Positions 45,440 through 53,823 of a stretch of 64,000 nucleotides of DNA are shown in pieces. Within the stretch, counting starts at the first letter, position 1, and the number at the start of each line of letters is the position of its first letter. The DNA is from Bacteriovorax sp. BAL6_X (lineage in GTDB: Bacteria; Bdellovibrionota; Bacteriovoracia; Bacteriovoracales; Bacteriovoracaceae). A model generated the notes under the pieces. It searched no databases and had not been told where the DNA came from. It saw only the letters and a program-made list of their open reading frames with translations. The stretch spans positions 310,001 through 374,000 of the forward strand of contig NZ_AUMC01000006.1 in the NCBI RefSeq assembly GCF_000443995.1, read 5' to 3'. A program made the position numbers and the translations under genes.

Positions 45440-45850
45440 TTAAAATCCGTTTTCACTCTCGAAGTCATCATCAGTATCATTTCTAAATGATGTAAGTGCT
45501 TTCGGAGTTCCTTCTTTAGGTGCAATCGAAGTGTCTTCCTTACCTTTATCGTCGATACGGTGTACGTAGCGTCCAGTAATATCTTCCTTTAAAACCTGTG
45601 ATGGTTTAAAAGTAAGAACACGTCTTGCAGAGATTTCCATCGCCTCACCTGTTTGTGGGTTACGGCCAACTCTTGATGCTTTATCGCGAATTGAGAAGTT
45701 TCCAAAACCAGAAATTTTTACTTTCTCCCCGCGGGCCAAAGTATCTTTAATTACTTTAAAAACTAAGTCGACAAGATCAGAAGCTTCCTTTTTAGAAAAC
45801 CCTGCTTCCTTATAAACTCGTTCGACAATATCAGCTTTAGTCAAGCTCAT
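45440..45850 (-). CDS. ihfA: Integration host factor alpha-like DNA-bending protein
   Basis: 136 aa from the ATG at 45850, which has GGAGGA just upstream; the longer reading frame to 45919 is unlikely. HU/IHF core: LTKADIVERVYKEAGFSKKEA, then VKISGFGNFSIRDKASRVGRNPQTGE, which includes the DNA-intercalating Pro of the beta arm. RRVLTFKPSQVLKEDI follows. E. coli IhfA has 99 aa. Here a C-terminal extension of ~40 residues is acidic (TDDDFESENGF). It is a nucleoid-associated protein, followed directly by merR. Confidence 0.93.
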   Translation of the reverse strand: MSLTKADIVERVYKEAGFSKKEASDLVDLVFKVIKDTLARGEKVKISGFGNFSIRDKASRVGRNPQTGEAMEISARRVLTFKPSQVLKEDITGRYVHRIDDKGKEDTSIAPKEGTPKALTSFRNDTDDDFESENGF

Positions 45851-46042
45851 TGCATTCCTCCATGAATCAAAAGAACCTTTATATATTAATAGGTTAGCAG
45901 AATTATGAATATTTAACAAAAAAAATTTTGTGGGAAATATATTTCATTTTAATAACTTAGGCTTTTTTGGTGTTAAATCGTCAATTAAGCCAGTTTTAAG
46001 AAAAGCTTAAGTTGAACGACTAAATAAATACCATGTAACATG

Positions 46043-46051
46043 ATTATATCA
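46043..46051 (-). promoter_or_regulatory. Extended -10 promoter for ihfA-merR
   Basis: On the minus strand TGATATAAT gives a perfect TATAAT with the TGn extension. Transcription would start near 46036, leaving an untranslated leader of about 185 bases before the ihfA ATG. No leader structure is obvious to me. A weaker plus-strand promoter overlaps it. Confidence 0.5.
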
Positions 46052-46128
46052 ACTTCTTCTTGTCAAATTGGCGTATTGACATGAACAATCCCCAGCACAA
46101 GTTTTATACTTCTGCTGGGGATTTTTTA
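46048..46128 (+). ncRNA. Candidate small RNA ending in an intrinsic terminator
   Basis: The plus strand has TTGAAC (46012-46017), an 18-base spacer and TAACAT (46036-46041). Near position 46087-46123 there is a perfect 11-bp stem (AATCCCCAGCA/TGCTGGGGATT) with a 15-base loop, followed by a T-run. No plus-strand gene precedes this terminator, so a transcript of about 80 bases is possible. The U-tract is only on this strand; the hairpin may also slow transcription from parC. Expression data would decide. Confidence 0.35.
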
Positions 46129-46140
46129 TTTCTGACTTTT

Positions 46141-47607
46141 TTACTTAGATTTTTTCTTAACGGCTTTCTTCTTGGCCTTTTTCTTACCAAGTTTTTCTTG
46201 ATCTTTAGCAATCTTCTTTAGAAGCTTAAGCTTTTCAGCGTCTTTCTTCTTGAGCCAGTCAGTTAGTTTTGTGTCAACTTCATTTAGCTCTTCGACAAGC
46301 TTCTTAGCTACAAGTTTTGGAGACTTTGCAATTTTTGTATACTCATTAAGTCTCTTAGTCTCGTCCTTAACAAGAAGCTTACGCTTTTCTACTTCATCCT
46401 TAGTCATACGATATATTGGCATATCTGCTAGATAATCAGAATAGACGTACTTTTTCTTATCTAGGTATTCAACAAATGACTTTCTATTCTTAGACTTTGT
46501 CGCCTTCTCGTATTCTTTATTTTTAATGAACTTAATGATTTCATTATTCTTTGTGATAGAGTCTTTAAGATCAAGACATAGAAGTTCATAACGACGAGTA
46601 ACGACTTTAAGTCTTTCACCAGTAAAAATCTCAATAATCTCTTCGGCCTGCTCAAATATCTTAACACCTCGCTCTGAAATGAGTGTGTAGTTCGGTGAAA
46701 GAGATGAAGTTGCTCCAACAGTATCCTGTACTTCTTTAAGAGTAACTTCTTGTCCTTTTTTAAAAAGAAGCTCGATATTAATTTCGTTATCAACTGATGC
46801 ATCAACGAAATCCTTAATGAAGCCACTATCAATGAATTTTGTCAGGTGACGATAAATTTTCTTAGCATCATATCCACGTGGTAGTTCTGTGATAAAAAAC
46901 TTTCCATCTTTTTCTTCAATACTCATTTCAAAAGTGAGCTTGCCACTTTTTTTATCCACATGAATAGGAAGTGAGTAATTATGAACATAAGGCTTAATTT
47001 TTTTCACTTTTCCAGTTTCAATAAAAGAGATCATCGACTTGATTAAATCTTTATGATGAAAACTTGGAATAGTCGAAGAAAAGCCAGTACCAATCCCCTC
47101 TGCACCGTTAAGTAACATTAGTGGAAGTTTTGGAAGTAGACCTACAGGCTCCATTGAACGTTCGTCGTAATTAGGAACCATTTCAACTTGGTTCATATCA
47201 TCAAATAATAAGATATCAGATACCTTACCTAATTTACACTCAATATACCTTCCGGCCGCAGGATCAGTCTCCATACGCTCACCGAAGTACCCTTTCTTAT
47301 CAATAAGTGGATAGTTATTTGAAAAGGTATAATCTTGGGCCATATTAACAATCGCCGATTCGATTGAAGCTGGTCCATGCGGGTGTAGTGTTAGAACTAA
47401 ACCAGTTGCCGCAGATACTTTTAAAAGTCCCTTCGACTGATTTTTCCAAAGAGTATAGAGAATACGTCTCTGCCCCGGCTTGAGCCCATCTTGAAGATAC
47501 GGAATCGCTCGATCCATAAGAGTATAGATCTGATATGTACGATACTCATCTCTTACGATATCTTCTAAGTTTACTGATTCAAGTGAATGAAGATAAGTTT
47601 CTTGCAT
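46141..47607 (-). CDS. parC: Type IIA topoisomerase A subunit lacking the C-terminal pinwheel domain
   Basis: 488 aa. The breakage-reunion core is present: DGLKPGQRRILYTLWKN, LHPHGPASIESAIVNMAQDY, YFGERMETDPAAGRY (the last Tyr is the DNA-linking residue) and GTGFSSTIP. Bacterial GyrA/ParC proteins are 750-875 aa with a C-terminal beta-pinwheel. Here that domain is missing; a coiled-coil region and a Lys-rich tail (KKKAKKKAVKKKSK-like) end the protein. DGLKPGQR and SNNYPLIDKKG resemble eukaryotic and T4-type enzymes more than GyrA. The start is 24 bases after the B subunit. Named parC by function class only. Confidence 0.85.
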   Translation of the reverse strand: MQETYLHSLESVNLEDIVRDEYRTYQIYTLMDRAIPYLQDGLKPGQRRILYTLWKNQSKGLLKVSAATGLVLTLHPHGPASIESAIVNMAQDYTFSNNYPLIDKKGYFGERMETDPAAGRYIECKLGKVSDILLFDDMNQVEMVPNYDERSMEPVGLLPKLPLMLLNGAEGIGTGFSSTIPSFHHKDLIKSMISFIETGKVKKIKPYVHNYSLPIHVDKKSGKLTFEMSIEEKDGKFFITELPRGYDAKKIYRHLTKFIDSGFIKDFVDASVDNEINIELLFKKGQEVTLKEVQDTVGATSSLSPNYTLISERGVKIFEQAEEIIEIFTGERLKVVTRRYELLCLDLKDSITKNNEIIKFIKNKEYEKATKSKNRKSFVEYLDKKKYVYSDYLADMPIYRMTKDEVEKRKLLVKDETKRLNEYTKIAKSPKLVAKKLVEELNEVDTKLTDWLKKKDAEKLKLLKKIAKDQEKLGKKKAKKKAVKKKSK

Positions 47608-47631
47608 TATTTATTTCCTTCCTAATACTTT

Positions 47632-49836
47632 TTAATCAAGGTAATCAATCATATCCGCTAGGCCACCAGTGACCGCTTTTTTAGAAACGGCCTTTTTTGC
47701 CTTTTTCTTTACAGCTTTTTTTGCGGTTTTTTTAGCGGCTTTCTTTGCTGACTTCTTCGCTACAGCTTTCTTAGCAGTCTTTTTTGCAACTTTCTTTGCC
47801 GCTTTCTTTGCCGCTTTCTTTGTAGGCTTAGGCTTTGTTACAACCTTATCTTCAGAAATTGCTTCAGACATTATTTCAGATTGATCTTCATCAAGAAGTA
47901 GATCTTTTCTTAGGTTTGTATCCTTACCAAAACAGATATTAAGCATCTCTTTGGCCTTAGACTTCTGGTCAATTACAATCTTAGTGTACTCATCCTTAGA
48001 TAAAACATACTTCCAGGCTTCTGGCGACATCTCACCAAGTCCCTTATTTCGATGAATTTCTTTAATCTTTACTTCACCAGCATCTCTAAATTCTTCAAGT
48101 TCCTTATCTGACTCAAAGTAGAGAGTTTTCTTGTCTGTCACGACTTCAAAAAGTGGAGCTTTAGCAATTTGAATTGCACCCATCTCAAATAATTCAGGCC
48201 AGAACTGGTAGAAGAAGTTTGTTAAAAGTGTATTAATGTGTCCACCATCAACATCCGAGTCGGCAAGGAAGACAATATTCGAATAACGAAGTTTCTTCTC
48301 ATCAACTTCTTGCCCTAGAACAAGACCAATTGATGCCATGATGTCAGAGAATTCCTGATTATTTAAAATATCTTTGATACCAGCTTGAGCAACGTTCATC
48401 GGCTTACCACGAAGAGCAATCCCACCTTGATATAATTTATTACGAGCTGACCTTAGACCACCGATGGCCGAGTCCCCCTCACAAATAAATAGTGTACACA
48501 ACTCACGCTTCTTTCTTTCGTTAGCATCAAGAAGTTTTTCAACTCTTTGTCTTTTTTGCTTACGGCCTTTTGAAGCTGCTTCTTTTAGAACCTGATACTT
48601 ATGGCGTGACTTCCCTCTTTCAATAACGACTTCAAGATAGTCCTTATTTTTTCTCATGAACTTATCTATCGACTTGCTCATGAGTTCTTCAAGTGCCTTT
48701 TCAAGATGAACATCACGAACGAGTTTACGTTTCGTTTGTGACTCAAATCTTGGATTAGGCATTGTCACACCAAGAACGAAAGTTAGGCCAGAAAGAACAT
48801 CATTATCAACTAACTTGATTTTCTCTTTCTTTGCCTGACGCTCTAACTTGTCTTTTACAGCATTGATAAAAATTCTTCTTACACGGTCATGGTGAAAACC
48901 ACCGTCATATGTAGGAGTTGAGTTAACAAAAGAGATAAACTTTTCTCTTTCCTCGCTGCCTTTATCAATTGTTAGAGAAAGAGACATATCGATCTTTCCC
49001 TTAACTTTTTTCTTTTTCGTATTTATTGTCTCGTAGATATAAGCTGTTTCACCAAAATCGTGAGCATTTACTTCATCAATTCTTTGAGCTAGCTCATAGA
49101 GCCCCTTTTGATAGTGATATTTCTCACCATTAAAGTAGAAAGCAAGTCCCGGATTATTATAAGCAAGGTCAATAATACGCTTTCTTAAAAGGTTTTCATC
49201 GATCTTATTGTCTTTGTATACCTCTTTGGCCAGTGTTACCTGAATCGAAACACCTGAAGCACCCTTAAAAGCTTTCGGCTTAGTTTGTGAAACTTTAAGA
49301 GCTCCATCAATGAACTTCGTTGTTTGCTCTTTTTTAGAGTTATAGTGCTTAATCGTTACAAAAAACTCATCTGCCGTTAGACAAGTTGCAGCGGCACCTA
49401 GACCGTTTTGTCCAAGAGTTCGATGAAGAAAGCCTTTCTCATCAGTTTCTTCATCTTTAAATTTAGAACCAGTTCTAAATTCAGAGTAAACTTGTTTCAC
49501 TTTATTTAGAGGAAAGCCAATTCCGTTATCAGCAACTGTAACTGTTTTCCCATCTTCACTTAGTGAAGTGTGAATTTCTGTAACGTGTCCACGATAATAT
49601 TCGTCAATACAGTTATCTAAAAGCTCTTCAATGGCCTTTGACTTTGCTTGGTGAAATTTTACCGTTTTAAAATCGACTGACTTATCTTCGTAGACATATG
49701 TCTCTAAATCTTCAATATCATTAGAACCAAAGACGAGCGTAATACGGTTTCGACAGTGCCATCTTTGATCTTTACTCTCAATGACAGCGTCTTTCGTCCT
49801 ACCTTTACGATTCACTTTTTCAATGCTGCGTCCCAT
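47632..49836 (-). CDS. parE: Type IIA topoisomerase B subunit with a histone-H1-like Lys/Ala tail
   Basis: 734 aa. A GHKL ATPase domain (ELLDNCIDEYYRG, ADNGIGFPLNKV, QNGLGAAATC) is followed by a transducer domain and a Toprim domain with LFICEGDSAIGG and FLADSDVDGGHI. These carry the Mg-binding acidic residues, Ser replacing the usual Ala in DADVDG. The last ~65 residues are almost entirely Lys and Ala in a KKAxKK pattern, like histone H1 or bacterial H1-like proteins, an unusual addition that probably binds DNA. It precedes and partners the A subunit. Confidence 0.88.
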   Translation of the reverse strand: MGRSIEKVNRKGRTKDAVIESKDQRWHCRNRITLVFGSNDIEDLETYVYEDKSVDFKTVKFHQAKSKAIEELLDNCIDEYYRGHVTEIHTSLSEDGKTVTVADNGIGFPLNKVKQVYSEFRTGSKFKDEETDEKGFLHRTLGQNGLGAAATCLTADEFFVTIKHYNSKKEQTTKFIDGALKVSQTKPKAFKGASGVSIQVTLAKEVYKDNKIDENLLRKRIIDLAYNNPGLAFYFNGEKYHYQKGLYELAQRIDEVNAHDFGETAYIYETINTKKKKVKGKIDMSLSLTIDKGSEEREKFISFVNSTPTYDGGFHHDRVRRIFINAVKDKLERQAKKEKIKLVDNDVLSGLTFVLGVTMPNPRFESQTKRKLVRDVHLEKALEELMSKSIDKFMRKNKDYLEVVIERGKSRHKYQVLKEAASKGRKQKRQRVEKLLDANERKKRELCTLFICEGDSAIGGLRSARNKLYQGGIALRGKPMNVAQAGIKDILNNQEFSDIMASIGLVLGQEVDEKKLRYSNIVFLADSDVDGGHINTLLTNFFYQFWPELFEMGAIQIAKAPLFEVVTDKKTLYFESDKELEEFRDAGEVKIKEIHRNKGLGEMSPEAWKYVLSKDEYTKIVIDQKSKAKEMLNICFGKDTNLRKDLLLDEDQSEIMSEAISEDKVVTKPKPTKKAAKKAAKKVAKKTAKKAVAKKSAKKAAKKTAKKAVKKKAKKAVSKKAVTGGLADMIDYLD

Positions 49837-49864
49837 GCTTAAATTTTCCCCTATCTTAGCTTCG

Positions 49865-49873
49865 TGCTATAAT
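49865..49873 (+). promoter_or_regulatory. Extended -10 promoter for the secreted unknown gene
   Basis: TGCTATAAT, a perfect TATAAT with the TGn extension. It lies in the 73-base gap between the divergent parE and the TTG-started gene at 49910. A start site near 49880 would give a leader of about 30 bases. Confidence 0.55.
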
Positions 49874-49909
49874 GAATTTACTATAAAGAATAAGGGAAAC
49901 TTAAAGGCC

Positions 49910-50518
49910 TTGAAAGTTACAACGCGTCAACCATTGATAATTACAGCAGTTTTTTACTTGATTTTGACATTTTCAAATCTCGCCATCGCCTCTGATTTCA
50001 AGGGTATCGATGCAGATATCAAAGAAATTTTAGTTGATAAAAAAAGAATTTACCGAAAGGCCATCGTTAAGACCGAAGAAAACAAACAAAGTTTAGATTA
50101 CCAAATATATGGAATTCATCCAAATAAATGCAAAGTCGCATTAAGAAAATTGTCGCGCTACGAAAAATTCAATGAATATATCGACCTAGTAAAACTATCG
50201 GGTTACTCAGAAAAGAAGAAAGAAATTTATCTCTATCTCGATCATACTTTAATGCCATTTCCCATGTCTCTAAATTTTAGAATCCCACGTATCACTAAAC
50301 CAGGAACTTATCCGTTCACATTTAATAAAGGTTTTTTAAAAGGACTAAAAGGCGAAATAAATGTGAGACAGCTTTCAAATGGAAAGTGCCTCTTCTTTTC
50401 TAAGAGCTACTGGAAAGGAGAAAAGTCTTCTATTCCTGATGCACTCTTTGAAATGTTTTCTGAAACTTTGGGAGAGCTTGCAATGGAAAAATTATTTCGT
50501 GTATCTCGCCGACTTTAG
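49910..50518 (+). CDS. Exported hypothetical protein
   Basis: About 202 aa from a TTG at 49910. The longer frame to 49781 would run into parE and cannot be made from the promoter at 49865-49873. The TTG start gives a good signal peptide (TRQPLIITAVFYLILTFSNLAIA). The mature protein is basic and probably beta-rich, with two Cys residues (NKCKVALRKL and NGKCLFFSKS). It contains a PFPMSLNFRIPRITKPGTYPF segment. I recognise no family. Its 3' end overlaps the convergent radD by 27 bases. Confidence 0.62.
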   Translation: MKVTTRQPLIITAVFYLILTFSNLAIASDFKGIDADIKEILVDKKRIYRKAIVKTEENKQSLDYQIYGIHPNKCKVALRKLSRYEKFNEYIDLVKLSGYSEKKKEIYLYLDHTLMPFPMSLNFRIPRITKPGTYPFTFNKGFLKGLKGEINVRQLSNGKCLFFSKSYWKGEKSSIPDALFEMFSETLGELAMEKLFRVSRRL

Positions 50519-52249
50519 CTCTTCAATAAAGATCTTCTCTCTTATTTGCCAAAAACGCTGCTTCTTACGAGCAATTACAAACTTTGGCCCTCTAAAGTAT
50601 TTTCGATCTTTCAAAACTTTGTCTAGGTCATCAATATAATACTTAAGCTCTGGTGTCTTTAAGTGTTTTTTTACAAAAGCATGATAGAAGGCCATCTGTT
50701 GTGATTTATTATTTAACTGATAATATTCTTTAAGAGACTCTCCATTCACATCAAAGTAACTAACCTCTAGCGAGCGCCCCTTCTTACCTTGATGCTCGGC
50801 AAAGATCATCTCCTCTACTCGCATAATATGTGCATCTTTAAGCTGCATGGCCTCCTTTAATTTCTTATCAGCATCACGTAACTCATGTTCACAATGCGCA
50901 CAAATGTGTGCACTAATATCATTACTCTGTCCGCAATTGTCACAACTTTTAAAACGGAAGAGAAAACCACACTCTTCGACACTCATATCACTTTCATCAA
51001 TATGAATCCCCTGACACTTTCGGCCATAGTGTTCAGTGATTCCACCCTCACTATCAACCTTTCCCCAGAAGATATTGGCATGGCCACAATCAGGACACAT
51101 CACTTGTACCTCTTGTGTATCGCTATGAGGTCGCACCTCACCAACTTCCGGCTTAAATATATCGTGATCAAGTCCCGTGTAGTCGAGAATCAAACAGTCT
51201 TCTTTACCTTCATAAAGCCTAAGTCCACGGCCAACAATTTGTTGATAAAGACTAATGGACTCAGTGGGGCGAAGGATAGCAATCAAGTCCACATGAGGTG
51301 CATCAAAACCTGTCGTTAAAACAGAGACATTTACTAAGAATTTAATTTTTTGATTCTTAAAGTCTTCGATGATTTGATCGCGAATTTTCTGATCAGTTTC
51401 ACCTGTTACAATTGCACTCTCCCCTTTAGGAAGAAGACTCAAGACTTCATTGGCATGCTTTACAGTTGATGTAAAAAGCATCACTCCATTACGCTCTTTT
51501 GCCTCTTGAACGATATGCTTTACAATCCCAGGTGTAACACGTGCACTATCATTTAAAATTTTTTCAATTTCTTGCGATAAGAATCTTCCAGAGTTTTCGT
51601 TAATTTCAAGTTTTGAAAAGTCATAACAGGCAACTGGCGAATCTATTTTTATTGGCCTTGTGAGATAGTCATTTTTAATCATGTAACTTAGAGGTAGCTC
51701 ATAGATACAATGTTTAAAAAAGCGCTCTTGCTTTGTTCTTAAGATTTCATGGTAATGATAATTATAAATCCAGCCCATTCCAAGGCGGTATGGTGTGGCA
51801 GTAAGGCCAAGAAAGAAAACCTTTTGATTCATTTCTTTAAGCTTATCAAATACTTGTTGATACTGAGACTCTTCTTCTAGTGAAATTCTGTGACATTCAT
51901 CAATAATAACAAGGGAAAAATCTTTAAAAAAATCCTCTGGTGCACGTGCAATCGATTGAATAGAACCAAAGATAACTTTATCGTCCATGTCTTTTCGATT
52001 CATGGAAGCCGAAAATATCCCAGCACTTAGCTCATAAGACTCATACTTTGCATGATTTTGTTCTACTAGTTCTTTGACATGGGCCATGACAAGAACTCGA
52101 CCACGAGCAATACGCGCAAGCTCAGCAATTACTAAACTCTTTCCGGCGCCAGTAGGGAGAACAATAAGAGAAGGATCAGCACATTTTCTAAAGTGAGACA
52201 CAACCTTGTCTACAGCTTCTACTTGATAATCCCTTAGTTTAAACTTCAT
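50492..52249 (-). CDS. radD: RadD (YejH) superfamily-2 helicase
   Basis: 585 aa, almost the length of E. coli RadD (586). It aligns closely with it over the whole length. Visible motifs are LRDYQVEAVDKVV, PTGAGKSLVIAELARIARGRVLV (Walker A), IIDECHRI (DEAH-type box), GLTATPYRLGMGWIYNYHYHE, TTGFDAPHVDLIAILRPTES and QQIVGRGLRL. A C-terminal zinc-finger region has several CxxC pairs (CPDCGHANIFWGK, CDNCGQ, CAHCEHEL). RadD takes part in double-strand-break repair and resistance to DNA damage. Strong similarity to a gammaproteobacterial protein suggests transfer or unusual conservation. Confidence 0.95.
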   Translation of the reverse strand: MKFKLRDYQVEAVDKVVSHFRKCADPSLIVLPTGAGKSLVIAELARIARGRVLVMAHVKELVEQNHAKYESYELSAGIFSASMNRKDMDDKVIFGSIQSIARAPEDFFKDFSLVIIDECHRISLEEESQYQQVFDKLKEMNQKVFFLGLTATPYRLGMGWIYNYHYHEILRTKQERFFKHCIYELPLSYMIKNDYLTRPIKIDSPVACYDFSKLEINENSGRFLSQEIEKILNDSARVTPGIVKHIVQEAKERNGVMLFTSTVKHANEVLSLLPKGESAIVTGETDQKIRDQIIEDFKNQKIKFLVNVSVLTTGFDAPHVDLIAILRPTESISLYQQIVGRGLRLYEGKEDCLILDYTGLDHDIFKPEVGEVRPHSDTQEVQVMCPDCGHANIFWGKVDSEGGITEHYGRKCQGIHIDESDMSVEECGFLFRFKSCDNCGQSNDISAHICAHCEHELRDADKKLKEAMQLKDAHIMRVEEMIFAEHQGKKGRSLEVSYFDVNGESLKEYYQLNNKSQQMAFYHAFVKKHLKTPELKYYIDDLDKVLKDRKYFRGPKFVIARKKQRFWQIREKIFIEELKSARYTK

Positions 52250-52457
52250 CTCTAAAGACTAGCAAAAGAGAGCTAATCAATGAAGAAAAATAATCTAATA
52301 AATACAGATAGTTGCTGAGTTATCACCCGATAAATTTGGCACTAAACAAGGAAACAAATTTAATTGAACAAACTATTTCCACACATTTAACACAATAAAA
52401 CAAGGTGACAACAAAATTCAGTTACCATCTATCAGTTAACTTAACGAAGGACGTAGT

Positions 52458-53063
52458 ATGACAAGTAAAATTGATATTTATGAAAGAGTAAAAAGTTACC
52501 CGTGGGAGAATGAGTGTTTTGTAGCAGAGTATCTGGCACAAACCTACTTTTATGTATCTCATTCAGAGAAGCTACTTTGTTTAGCAATGGCACGACTAGA
52601 TGATGACAAAATATTTCGTCGGTTTAAAGAGCATTTGAATGAAGAAAGTGCTCACGACAAATTGGCCTTAAGAGACCTAAAAAGATTTGGATCAAATATT
52701 GAAGGTCATAAGGAGCATTCTTTAACTAAAGCATTTTACCAAAGCCAGTACTATCAAATTGAGTATAAACACCCTCTTGCATTAATGGGCTATATATTTT
52801 TTTTAGAAGACTTAGTTGCAAAGGCTGGCCCATACGTCCATGAGAAAATAAATGCTTCAAGTGGAAAGGTCTCTAGCTTTATTAAACTACATTATGAAGA
52901 AGATGAAGATCATGTCGAAGAGGCCCGAAAATTAATCGAATCCCTTCCCAAGAATATACAAAACCTTATTGCTGAAAATAAAAGATACTCACAAGAAATA
53001 TTTTTCAAAATCTTAGATGAAATTGAATCAAACATAGGAAAGAAAGTTAACAACGCGGCATAA
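52458..53063 (+). CDS. Heme-oxygenase-like diiron-type protein
   Basis: 201 aa, all-helical. The pattern of ligand residues fits the heme-oxygenase-like diiron oxidase/oxygenase (HDO; 'iron-containing redox enzyme') superfamily, related to TenA/PqqC. Glu and His lie in HLNEESAHDKL, a Glu in IFFLEDLVAKAG, and His/Asp/His in LHYEEDEDHVEEA, which reads HxxxDxxH. Known relatives oxidise or cleave amino-acid or fatty-acid substrates in small-molecule pathways. The start has AAGGA nine bases upstream. The GNAT-like gene follows after 13 bases. Metal content and substrate are not established. Confidence 0.7.
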   Translation: MTSKIDIYERVKSYPWENECFVAEYLAQTYFYVSHSEKLLCLAMARLDDDKIFRRFKEHLNEESAHDKLALRDLKRFGSNIEGHKEHSLTKAFYQSQYYQIEYKHPLALMGYIFFLEDLVAKAGPYVHEKINASSGKVSSFIKLHYEEDEDHVEEARKLIESLPKNIQNLIAENKRYSQEIFFKILDEIESNIGKKVNNAA

Positions 53064-53076
53064 GTAGGAGCAGAAA

Positions 53077-53823
53077 ATGAAGAGTATCGATATTAGAGAC
53101 TTAGAACTTATTATTCTATCACCAAGAAATACAGACTTTAATGACCCTCTCTATTGTTACTATGAAAAATTTTATAATGAATGGAAGAGTACATGGACTA
53201 GTGCATATAAAAACCTTGGACTTAGTGAGGGAGAAATTGAACTCTATTCAGATGAACTATACAAACAAGATGAGTTAGTTGGTATTTACTACAAGGGAGA
53301 ATTCGTTGGAGGAGGGGCCAATACAGTCTTTAATCTAGAAAGTAATATCGATCAAAACTCATCATATTTTAAGAATTGGAATGATCTTATTAAAAAACAA
53401 GTATTGAAAAGGATTGAAGGAAATCATATTCTGGCATGTGGAAACTTTACCATCACATCAAAGTTTAATACCAAGAGTGATGAATTCCCATGGAAGGCAT
53501 TAGTACTTGTGACATTAATGGAGAGATCATTAATGCAAAATAACGGGCCAATTATTTCTTGCACTAATTCCAACAAAAAAGTGTCACAGGCCAGTATATC
53601 TGTTGGTGCACGAGTATTAGTGGAGAACCAGCTATTTCAATTTTCAAATGGGACCCAAGATTATGTTGATATTCTCTCAACAGATGCAAGTATCATGAGT
53701 AAACTTCGGTATACGCATCCTATTTTTAAAATAACAGAGCATTTATTTAAAAATTTTAAATCAAATAGTAACTTGGAAATAAATTTGAGCTCTATTTACG
53801 AAGAACTTACTGCAGTAGCGTAG
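53077..53823 (+). CDS. GNAT-fold N-acyltransferase candidate (autoinducer-synthase-like)
   Basis: 248 aa. The order of elements resembles GNAT or LuxI-type acyltransferases: LVGIYYKGEFVGGGANTVF (beta hairpin), ACGNFTITSKFN followed by a long helix (FPWKALVLVTLMERSLMQN), then PIISCTNSNKKVSQASISVGARVL (substrate strand and helix). The canonical R/QxxGxG acyl-CoA loop is not clear. It is transcribed with the HDO-like gene, 13 bases downstream, and its stop overlaps the convergent kinase by 17 bases. A role in acylating an amino acid or similar substrate is inferred. Confidence 0.5.
   Translation: MKSIDIRDLELIILSPRNTDFNDPLYCYYEKFYNEWKSTWTSAYKNLGLSEGEIELYSDELYKQDELVGIYYKGEFVGGGANTVFNLESNIDQNSSYFKNWNDLIKKQVLKRIEGNHILACGNFTITSKFNTKSDEFPWKALVLVTLMERSLMQNNGPIISCTNSNKKVSQASISVGARVLVENQLFQFSNGTQDYVDILSTDASIMSKLRYTHPIFKITEHLFKNFKSNSNLEINLSSIYEELTAVA

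Noticed and set aside
45851-46140. Possible tRNA or structured RNA gene in the ihfA upstream gap
   Set aside because: No cloverleaf or known RNA motif is visible; only a terminator hairpin and promoter-like hexamers, reported separately.
47669-47884. Open frame on the plus strand encoding a Phe/Ala-rich 'membrane' peptide
   Set aside because: It is the antisense of the Lys/Ala-rich tail of topoisomerase subunit B; the composition follows from AAG/GCC codons read backwards.
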